Assembly: GCA_012512295.1 (NCBI GenBank)
Contig: JAAZDI010000320.1
Coordinates: 1-14,643 of the forward strand
DNA length: 14,643 nt
Source of the DNA: Syntrophomonadaceae bacterium
Lineage (GTDB): Bacteria > Bacillota > Ch66 > Ch109
Direction: 5' to 3'
Positions 1-5,515 of this stretch are shown one piece after another. The notes below the pieces were generated by a model. It searched no databases and was not told the DNA's origin. It was given only the letters and a program-made list of their open reading frames with translations. Positions within the stretch are counted from its first letter, which is position 1, and every line of letters starts with the position of its first letter. The translations under genes were made by a program, and so were the position numbers.

Positions 1-87
1 GATACCGGTGCGGGTTATGTCGATGCTCAAATAACCAGTCAGTTAGATAAAATTGCCGGGGTTTTCAATCAGGTGAATCCTTTATGA
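1..87 (+). CDS. fliH: Flagellar assembly protein FliH, C-terminal end (partial)
   Basis: The window opens inside a gene whose last 28 codons read in frame 1 and end at TGA 85-87. The residues GYVDAQITSQLDKI resemble the C-terminal end of the FliH/YscL family, where a Gly-x-Val/Leu-Asp-Ala stretch precedes a final helix. In the family, FliH is the stator-like partner that binds the FliI ATPase and brings export substrates to the gate. Its stop overlaps the fliI start (ATGA, 84-87), which implies translational coupling. The assignment rests on the short C-terminal match plus the position immediately before fliI. The N-terminal part lies outside the window. Confidence 0.8.
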   Translation, partial: DTGAGYVDAQITSQLDKIAGVFNQVNPL

Positions 88-1397
88 GCAAGTTAAACCT
101 TAACCCTTATTTTGAAGCGCTTAGACAGGTTGATTTGATTAGCAAAAAAGGTAAAATTGCTCAGGTAGTCGGCTTATCTATTGAATCGGAAGGTCCTCAG
201 GTCAACCTAGGAGAACTGTGTGAGATTCAGACCCGAGCGGGGAACGGTGGTCTCCTGGCTGAGGTAGTTGGATTCCGAGAAGAACGGACCCTGTTAATGC
301 CTTTAGGAGAGATGGATGGGTTAGGTCCAGGTTGTGCGGTAACTGCCACTGGACAAAGCTTTCAGATAGCGGTGGGACCAGAGTTGGTTGGGAGAATCCT
401 GGATGGTCTGGGTAATCCGATAGATGAAGCTGGTGTTCTGGGATGCAAAGAGTATTATCCAGTAATGAGTAATCCACCCAATCCATTACGCCGTAAACGG
501 ATTGACCAGCCGCTCTCAGTAGGGGTTAGGGCAATTGATGGGCTGTTGACTTGTGGCAAAGGCCAACGACTCGGGATTTTTGCGGGAAGTGGGGTTGGTA
601 AGAGTACTTTGTTGGGGATGGTGGCCCGCAATACCAGTGCGGATATTAATGTGATTGCCTTAATTGGGGAGCGAGGCCGTGAGGTCCGGGAATTTTTGGA
701 GCGGGATCTTGGTCCTGAAGGACAAAAACGATCAGTGGTTGTGATCGCGACTTCAGAACAGCCGGCTTTAGTAAGATTAAAAGGGGCTTTTGTGGCCACC
801 ACTATTGCTGAGTATTTTCGAGACCAAGGTCTTGATGTCATGCTGATGATGGATTCAGTTACCCGCTTTGCCATGGCACAGCGGGAAGTTGGTTTAACAG
901 TTGGTGAACCACCCGCTACCCGAGGGTATACTCCATCTGTTTTCGCCTTGCTTCCTAAATTGCTGGAAAGGTCAGGCACCTCGGAAAAAGGCACGATTAC
1001 CGGTGTATATACGGTCCTGGTAGATGGTGATGATATGAACGAACCGATTGCTGATGCGGTGCGGGGTATCCTGGATGGGCACATTGTCTTGTCCCGCGAA
1101 TTAGCCGCTCAAAACCACTATCCGGCAATCGATATTTTAAATAGTGTTAGTCGGGTTATGATTGAGATCGTTAATAACGAACACCGGCAGGCAGCCAATA
1201 AGATGCGGAGTGTTATAGCTACTTATCAGGATGCCCGGGATTTAGTCAATATCGGAGCCTACACCCCTGGTTCCAATCCCAAAATAGATTATGCCTTGGC
1301 CTCGATAGATTCTTGTCTTGAATTTTTACAACAGGATATCCATGAACGAACTTCTTATGAGACAACTCTAAAACACCTATTGAGATTATTTAATTGA
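84..1397 (+). CDS. fliI: Flagellum-specific export ATPase FliI
   Basis: FliI is the hexameric ATPase of the flagellar type III export apparatus. It works at the cytoplasmic face of the basal body with FliH and FliJ. The 437-residue length is normal for the family. Visible motifs are the Walker A loop GSGVGKST at residues 168-175, the GERGREV segment at about 195-201, the Walker B strand DVMLMMD ending at Asp257, and the ATPase signature around GYTPSVFALLPKLLERSG (281-298). The N-terminal 90 or so residues form the beta-barrel hexamer domain, and the C-terminal third is the helical substrate-binding region. ATG 84 overlaps the fliH stop, so translation is probably coupled. No key residue is missing, and the gene looks intact. 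Confidence 0.98.
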   Translation: MSKLNLNPYFEALRQVDLISKKGKIAQVVGLSIESEGPQVNLGELCEIQTRAGNGGLLAEVVGFREERTLLMPLGEMDGLGPGCAVTATGQSFQIAVGPELVGRILDGLGNPIDEAGVLGCKEYYPVMSNPPNPLRRKRIDQPLSVGVRAIDGLLTCGKGQRLGIFAGSGVGKSTLLGMVARNTSADINVIALIGERGREVREFLERDLGPEGQKRSVVVIATSEQPALVRLKGAFVATTIAEYFRDQGLDVMLMMDSVTRFAMAQREVGLTVGEPPATRGYTPSVFALLPKLLERSGTSEKGTITGVYTVLVDGDDMNEPIADAVRGILDGHIVLSRELAAQNHYPAIDILNSVSRVMIEIVNNEHRQAANKMRSVIATYQDARDLVNIGAYTPGSNPKIDYALASIDSCLEFLQQDIHERTSYETTLKHLLRLFN

Positions 1398-1462
1398 GAT
1401 TATTTTTAATACCTAGTTGGGTTAATGTTGCCAAAATATACAAGTTAGAGGTGTTTCTAAGA

Positions 1463-1912
1463 ATGCGCCGGTTTAAATTTCGTCTGCAAACAAGTCTGAA
1501 TGTGGCCTTAATGCGTGAAGATATCCAGCGCCAGGAACTAGACAAATGTCAAACTGCTTATCAAGAAGGGCTGGCAATCTTGCAGCAACAACAGAAACAA
1601 TACGCTCTATTGGTGTCGGAACTCCGAGATATTCAACGCCATCAGCTGCAGATTGAAACTGTTCAATTATATCAAGGGTTTATGCTGACCTTAGACCAGA
1701 TGATCAAAGACCAGAACAAAATAGTTAATGAATTGTATCAAGAATTAGAACAATGTCGGATAAAATTGCTCAGATTGATGAGGAACCGCAAGGTTCTAGA
1801 AAAACTGAAAGAGCGTTACTGGTTCAAATATCAGCGCGAGGTTATGAGTGAAGAACAAAAGCAAAATGATGAATTGGCCATAATTCGTTTTGCTAGCGGG
1901 GTTTCGCGTTAA
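1463..1912 (+). CDS. fliJ: Flagellar export protein FliJ
   Basis: FliJ is the small coiled-coil protein that sits in the centre of the FliI hexamer, like the gamma stalk of F1-ATPase, and links the ATPase to the FlhA gate. The 149-residue product is almost entirely helical and rich in Gln, Glu, Lys and Leu, with long heptad-like stretches. It starts MRRFKFRLQTSLNVALMRED, which is the usual FliJ N-terminus (basic-aromatic pattern, then a long helix). ATG 1463 is preferred because GAGGTG at 1448-1453 sits 9 bases upstream. The frame stays open back to a TTG at 1394 that overlaps the fliI stop, but those 23 extra residues do not look like FliJ. Identity rests on position after fliI, size and the N-terminal pattern, since the family diverges strongly. 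Confidence 0.88.
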   Translation: MRRFKFRLQTSLNVALMREDIQRQELDKCQTAYQEGLAILQQQQKQYALLVSELRDIQRHQLQIETVQLYQGFMLTLDQMIKDQNKIVNELYQELEQCRIKLLRLMRNRKVLEKLKERYWFKYQREVMSEEQKQNDELAIIRFASGVSR

Positions 1913-2057
1913 CCCGCATTTATCTAAAGTCACTTTACAGTACTTTCTGACAATGCCAATTTGTCATCGCCCACTCATTTTTTACTATGGCCGATCGGTT
2001 TCAAAGTTGATCTCATAAAATATATACGTTTCACGCCGGGCTAATAAGCGGGTTAAC
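1908..2057. repeat. Spaced 10-bp perfect inverted repeat flanking the fliJ-ylxF gap
   Basis: GTTAACCCGC at 1908-1917, which includes the fliJ stop, is perfectly complementary to GCGGGTTAAC at 2048-2057. The arms are 130 bases apart and bracket almost the whole gap between fliJ and ylxF. The left arm can also pair locally with GCGGGGTT at 1896-1903 (one bulged G), so two alternative RNA folds are possible. Neither fold is followed by a T-run typical of an intrinsic terminator. The pairing is seen directly. Any function (attenuation, processing, operator) is inference. Confidence 0.5.
1925..1966. promoter_or_regulatory. Palindrome and short hairpin in the fliJ-ylxF gap
   Basis: TAAAGT-C-ACTTTA at 1925-1937 is a perfect 6-1-6 palindrome. 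It is followed by a perfect 6-bp hairpin, TGACAA/TTGTCA at 1948-1953 and 1961-1966 with a 7-base loop. An 8-bp palindrome CCGATCGG lies at 1991-1998. Such symmetry could be an operator or an RNA stem. No regulator can be named from the sequence. Confidence 0.25.
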
Positions 2058-2097
2058 CAAAAAAATTATTTATTATTTTAGATAAAGGGTGTTTGTT

Positions 2098-2772
2098 TTG
2101 ACAGGAGCAAAGGCTTCCCGAACTGCTTCCAATAACAGCTTAAAAACGGGTAGTTCGCCAAGTCTGTTAAACAAGGAAGTTGAAGAGGATATATTGCCGG
2201 GACATCATTCAATATGGTCAGTTAAGCTTGTAGTTTTATCACTGCTGATCGTGGTGGCTGGTTTGTTGGCAGGAGCCCAGCTAGCCGGTTGGATAGATCT
2301 GCGTCAATTGGCTGTCCAGATTCCCGGCGTAGAAAGGTTTACTAGTTCAAGCGGAATCGACTCGACTCCGGTAGTATCCGGCGTCAGTCTGATGGAAAAA
2401 GAAAACCTGGAACTCAAAAGAAAAATCCAGGAACAAGAAGACTTGCTGCAGGGAATTATAGGGGAAAAACAGGCTTTAGAACAAAATAAACTAGCCTTGG
2501 AGCAAAAGATTCAAGATTTGGAAAAGAAAGTAGCCCTATTGAGCAGTGAACAGTCAGCGGAGAAAAATGTAGATTATCAGCAATTAGCCGATTATTATGC
2601 AGAGATGAAACCAGCAGCTGTGGTGGCGATTATGGATAATTTGGATGACGAAACAGTGCTTGGCATTTTAAAAGAAATGGAATTCGACCAGGTAGCCAAG
2701 ATTTTAACCGCAATGCAGCCGGAACGGGCTGCTCGGCTGTCAACCATGTTTACCACCAAGACTTCGCCATAA
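2098..2772 (+). CDS. ylxF: YlxF-like membrane protein with coiled coil and MgtE_N/FliG-like end
   Basis: This occupies the ylxF position between fliJ and fliK. The 224-residue protein has a charged cytoplasmic N-terminus, one membrane segment (about residues 43-65), a heptad-rich coiled coil (about 98-155) and a compact C-terminal helical domain (158-220: LADYYAEMKPAAVVAIMDNLDDETVLGILKEM...). That domain matches the MgtE N-terminal/FliG middle-domain helical repeat. The same architecture is found in MotE of alpha-proteobacteria, which chaperones MotC, so a chaperone or stator-related role is possible but inferred. The start is probably TTG 2098, six bases after AAAGGGTG (2084-2091). A GTG at 2089 is in frame but has no ribosome binding site. 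The precise function is not established in this lineage. Confidence 0.8.
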   Translation: MTGAKASRTASNNSLKTGSSPSLLNKEVEEDILPGHHSIWSVKLVVLSLLIVVAGLLAGAQLAGWIDLRQLAVQIPGVERFTSSSGIDSTPVVSGVSLMEKENLELKRKIQEQEDLLQGIIGEKQALEQNKLALEQKIQDLEKKVALLSSEQSAEKNVDYQQLADYYAEMKPAAVVAIMDNLDDETVLGILKEMEFDQVAKILTAMQPERAARLSTMFTTKTSP

Positions 2773-2800
2773 AGCTTGGCTTTTGAAAGGAGGTGATAAG

Positions 2801-4429
2801 GTGAACTATCTGCCATTTAATTTAGAAGCATTTAATTTAGAAGCAGCTATCTCAACGAAGAAGAATGGTTCTCTCGGGGGAAATAGAAAAACCAATTGGA
2901 ACGGCACGGACAATAAATCTTTTAAGCAAATGCTTGTTTCCCAGCTTGATCAAACGAGTAATCAAAAGAAGGTTTCCTTATCTGACAAACAAAAAGCGGC
3001 ATTCAATTCATCTGCTAAGAAGCCCGAGTCGGTTAGGGAACAGAAAGCAAAAATGACCACAGATAATGTTTCCCCAAAAACTCCTGAACCACCAACGCCG
3101 GATGGAAAACACGACACAAGTCTGAAAACTTGGAAAACGTTAGTCAATTCTCACAACCAGGCAACAAAGGAGAAAGATCAGAAGGACCCAGAGATCAGGG
3201 CGGATATCCCAAGAGATTTGCTGCTCCTGGGGGCACTTATTGCCCAAATTTCCGGTCATAATCAGATGGATAATCAAAACGCTGAAATCATTGGTTATAA
3301 GGATCAAGAAGGGACTTCTTTGCTGGATCAAGAATGGGCTTCTTTGATCAATCAGGTTAAGCCGGTGGAACAGCTACTTAAAGAAAACAGTGCCTGGCAG
3401 CAATTATTAAAGCAATTGGACATTAACCTGGAAGGGTTTTCTCCGGACCAGCTTAAACAGGTGCTTAGTGAGAATAACCCCAAATGGCAACTATTGCAGC
3501 CGGCAGGGATTAAGCCAGTTGAGTTTGCGCTGAGACCTGCGGTTGACTTGAGCCAGGTCTCAGCTATAGAGGAAAACTCTGGGGTCTTTATCAATAAGCA
3601 GGTATTATCAAGTAACTTGAGATTGATCCAGTCCTTAGAAAGCAATCAAGTTGCCGGTTCTAACCTAACAAACAATCCAGAAGATATACCCGCTGAACCA
3701 CTTGCCTTAACAAAAAATGGACTGGTACATTTACTCCAGCGGGAAGAGGGTCACCCCCAGTCAAACCAAAGCAACTCAGCAGCAGAAACTCCAAGCCCTG
3801 AAGGCTTACTGTCGAAGATTATTAAGGAAGTATTCTTGGAGCCCAATTCCAGTCTGGATGAGGGAGTCGCTGGTTTACCGGAGGATGAATTGGCTTACTT
3901 GCAACCGTCGCCGACTAAGGCTGACCTAATTGACTCAAAGACCACGGCGTTGACCAGAAGTCAAGATACTATTCGCCCGCAGCAACTTTTCCAGCAGCTT
4001 GTTCAGCAGGCCCGGGTGATGGTTAAAGAAGGTCTGTCCGAACTACAAATTCAGTTGAAACCGGAGTTCCTTGGCCGGCTCAACTTGCACTTAGCCGTTG
4101 AGAATGGGTTGATTACCGCGCGGTTTATGGCGGAAAATCTTCAGGTCAAACAGATTATCGAGTCCAATCTCAATCAGCTTAAACAATCGCTAGGGGAACA
4201 AGGTTTGCAAATTGATCGGCTCGAGGTTTCCGTCGGCGGTGGCTCAACTAACCAACACTTTAGCCAACACCAGGCCTATTATTTGCCTAACCAGAATGAA
4301 TCTAATTATCGTCAGTCCAATCGGGGAGCGTACTTGGAATCAGCCGGCGATGAGATTAAGGAATATGTAGATGAAATGTCCACTCATTGGGATACATGGT
4401 TGAATGAAGGAATCAATTACCTGGCGTAA
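2801..4429 (+). CDS. fliK: Flagellar hook-length control protein FliK
   Basis: FliK is a secreted molecular ruler that measures the hook and, through FlhB, switches export from hook to filament substrates. The 542-residue protein has a long, low-complexity Gln/Asn/Ser/Pro-rich N-terminal and central part, typical of the ruler region. A conserved C-terminal domain spans about residues 400-480 (LQIQLKPEFLGRLNLHLAVENGLITARF...), the Flg_hook/FliK_C substrate-switch domain. GTG 2801 is chosen because the very strong site AAAGGAGGTGA (2786-2796) lies just upstream. The frame opens earlier at TTG 2783, but that would place the binding site inside the gene. Short tandem duplications at 2814-2843 and 3301-3348 suggest length variation in the ruler. 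FlhB, its switch partner, is encoded at 13319 and is interrupted. Confidence 0.93.
   Translation: MNYLPFNLEAFNLEAAISTKKNGSLGGNRKTNWNGTDNKSFKQMLVSQLDQTSNQKKVSLSDKQKAAFNSSAKKPESVREQKAKMTTDNVSPKTPEPPTPDGKHDTSLKTWKTLVNSHNQATKEKDQKDPEIRADIPRDLLLLGALIAQISGHNQMDNQNAEIIGYKDQEGTSLLDQEWASLINQVKPVEQLLKENSAWQQLLKQLDINLEGFSPDQLKQVLSENNPKWQLLQPAGIKPVEFALRPAVDLSQVSAIEENSGVFINKQVLSSNLRLIQSLESNQVAGSNLTNNPEDIPAEPLALTKNGLVHLLQREEGHPQSNQSNSAAETPSPEGLLSKIIKEVFLEPNSSLDEGVAGLPEDELAYLQPSPTKADLIDSKTTALTRSQDTIRPQQLFQQLVQQARVMVKEGLSELQIQLKPEFLGRLNLHLAVENGLITARFMAENLQVKQIIESNLNQLKQSLGEQGLQIDRLEVSVGGGSTNQHFSQHQAYYLPNQNESNYRQSNRGAYLESAGDEIKEYVDEMSTHWDTWLNEGINYLA
2814..2843 (+). repeat. 15-bp tandem duplication at the fliK 5' end
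   Basis: CATTTAATTTAGAAG occurs twice in direct succession (2814-2828 and 2829-2843). It is in frame and gives FNLEA-FNLEA at residues 6-15 of FliK. The copies are identical, which suggests a recent slippage event. Confidence 0.9.
3301..3348 (+). repeat. 24-bp imperfect tandem repeat inside fliK
   Basis: Two adjacent 24-base units (3301-3324 and 3325-3348) match at 21 of 24 positions by my reading. They encode the related octapeptides DQEGTSLL and DQEWASLI. The repeat preserves the frame and lies in the variable ruler region of FliK. Confidence 0.85.
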
Positions 4430-4441
4430 GGAGGAAAGAGC

Positions 4442-4999
4442 ATGAGCATTGAAGCAACCGGCAGTGGAGTACCGCCTTGGCTGATTAATTCTAATTCAAG
4501 TACCGCCCACACCGAGAAAATTAGGACTGAACAGGCGATAATGGGAAAAGATGCCTTCCTTAGAATTCTGCTAACGCAATTAAGGTATCAAAACCCATTA
4601 GAGCCAGTTAAAGATACTGATTTTATTGCCCAGATGGCTCAATTTAGTTCTTTGGAACAGATGCAGAATATGAACAAAAACCTGGAAGTTGCTTTACAAA
4701 CCTTGAGTTTGTGGCAGGAAAACTCCTTTCTGAATTCACAAATTAGTTGTGCCCTTGCTTTGATTGGCCGTGAAATTGAGTATCGTTCTGGTGAGGAATA
4801 CAGGACCGGTACAGTTGAGGCAATCAGGGTAAACGGGGGAATTCCTCGCTTATTGGTTAATGGTGAGGAAGTATATCTAGAAATGGTTGCCAGTGTTGCA
4901 AGTATTAAACAGCCAGAAATTGAAGAGGGTGCAACGGAGGATGAACAATCGGATTCTTTACCCACAACCGATCCGACCGATCCAACCGAAGCCGCTTAA
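4442..4999 (+). CDS. flgD: Flagellar hook cap / hook assembly protein FlgD
   Basis: FlgD is an exported scaffold that caps the growing hook and helps FlgE subunits fold into place. The N-terminal domain is clear at about residues 35-80: MGKDAFLRILLTQLRYQNPL followed by D-T-D-F-I-A-Q-M-A-Q-F-S-S-L-E-Q, the classic FlgD signature. After it comes GREIEYRSGEEYRTGTVEAIRVNGGIPRLLVNGEEVYL, matching the short C-terminal part seen in Gram-positive FlgD. At 185 residues it is shorter than the enteric protein, as is common in this lineage. GGAGG (4430-4434), overlapping the fliK end, supports ATG 4442. The acidic, Pro/Thr-rich tail is encoded by bases shared with the next gene. Confidence 0.95.
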   Translation: MSIEATGSGVPPWLINSNSSTAHTEKIRTEQAIMGKDAFLRILLTQLRYQNPLEPVKDTDFIAQMAQFSSLEQMQNMNKNLEVALQTLSLWQENSFLNSQISCALALIGREIEYRSGEEYRTGTVEAIRVNGGIPRLLVNGEEVYLEMVASVASIKQPEIEEGATEDEQSDSLPTTDPTDPTEAA

Positions 5000-5336
5000 C
5001 CAGCCGGTAAAGGGTCAAAACGAGAAGGCGCCTGGAACCGCTCCCAGTCATTCGTTTCAAAGTGTGCTCGATGATCAACTCAGAACAATTAAGTTTTCCC
5101 ATCATGCCAGGCAGCGATTGCAGGCCCGTAATATTACGTTAACTGGGGCTGAACTTAAACGACTGGAGGAAGGAGTAGCTAAAGCAGCTCAGAAAGGAGC
5201 TCGAGACTCTTTGGTCTTAATGGACAACCTGGCCCTGGTAGTCAGTATCAAAAATCGAACCGTGATCACGGCTGTGGATGGAGCAAATCTGAAGGAAAAT
5301 GTGTTCACCAATATCGATAGTGCGGTAATTGTCTAA
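4941..5336 (+). CDS. Conserved flagellar operon protein of unknown function (TIGR02530-type)
   Basis: A 131-residue protein with a Pro/Gln-rich N-terminus and a conserved core: FQSVLDDQL, KFSHHARQRLQARNI, EEGVAKAAQKGARDSLVLMDNLALVVSIKNRTVITAVDG and the ending ENVFTNIDSAVIV. This pattern is that of the small 'flagellar operon protein' family found next to flgD and flgE in Bacillota and Thermotogae. Its function is unknown to me; linkage suggests a role in hook assembly. ATG 4941 (MNNRI) is preferred. GAGGG at 4925-4929 lies 11 bases upstream, and GGAGG directly abuts the ATG. The frame is open back to 4887. This start makes a 59-base overlap with flgD in another frame, which is long for this operon. 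Confidence 0.82.
   Translation: MNNRILYPQPIRPIQPKPLNQPVKGQNEKAPGTAPSHSFQSVLDDQLRTIKFSHHARQRLQARNITLTGAELKRLEEGVAKAAQKGARDSLVLMDNLALVVSIKNRTVITAVDGANLKENVFTNIDSAVIV
4970..4987 (+). repeat. 9-bp tandem repeat in the flgD / operon-protein overlap
   Basis: GATCCGACC and GATCCAACC are adjacent (4970-4978, 4979-4987). In the flgD frame they encode DPT-DPT, and in the overlapping gene they fall in IRPIQPKP. One small repeat therefore shapes the low-complexity ends of two proteins at once. Confidence 0.75.
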
Positions 5337-5356
5337 AGTTGCGCGGATGTTTCGAA

Positions 5357-5427
5357 GTATTAGAAGGAGTATTAGTATAACAAGTATTAGCATTAAAAAG
5401 TATTAGTATTAAAAGTATTAGTATTAG
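5357..5427. repeat. Six copies of GTATTAG in an A/T-rich tandem array upstream of flgE
   Basis: GTATTAG begins at 5357, 5369, 5384, 5400, 5415 and 5421. Most spacings are 12-16 bases, and from 5382 the sequence is close to a 15-16-base unit (AAGTATTAG-YATTAAA). The array lies in the 179-base non-coding gap between the flagellar operon protein and flgE. It carries no ORF or recognised site. Slippage-prone, phase-variable spacing is possible but unproven. Confidence 0.85.
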
Positions 5428-5430
5428 AAA

Positions 5431-5457
5431 TGGGCTGGACCTCTCGGAGGAGGCCCA
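5431..5457 (+). other. GC-rich hairpin upstream of flgE
   Basis: TGGGC (5431-5435) pairs with GCCCA (5453-5457), and CCTC (5440-5443) pairs with GAGG (5447-5450) over a 3-base loop, with a small internal loop between the two helices. It directly follows the GTATTAG array and precedes the flgE ribosome binding site (GGAGG 5500-5504) by about 43 bases. There is no T-run after it, so a terminator is unlikely. A 5' stabiliser or processing element of flgE mRNA is one possibility. Confidence 0.5.
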
Positions 5458-5515
5458 TAAGCTGCGGAACAACTGAAGCGGCTTGCATTTGGCGATAAAG
5501 GAGGTCGATTGATAG

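Noticed and set aside
455..1084. 209-codon open frame on the minus strand inside fliI
   Set aside because: It is antisense to a complete, highly conserved ATPase gene; its product is Ser/Pro/Arg-rich with no recognisable domain, typical of a shadow frame.
1896..1917. Intrinsic terminator after fliJ
   Set aside because: The GCGGGGTT/AACCCGC hairpin has a bulge and is followed by ATTTATC, not a T-run; operon genes continue downstream.
1925..1997. Sigma-D (sigma-28) promoter, TAAA with GCCGATCG
   Set aside because: TAAA at 1925 is followed after 15 bases by TTTCTGAC, and GCCGATCG at 1990 has CCAC where TAAA should be; spacing and sequence do not fit.
1913..2097. Cyclic-di-GMP riboswitch before ylxF
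   Set aside because: None of the conserved GEMM-I core segments could be found here or in the 7079-7209 and 7962-8184 gaps.
5431..5457. Terminator upstream of flgE
   Set aside because: The stem is followed by ATAAGCTGCGG with no T-run on the + strand.
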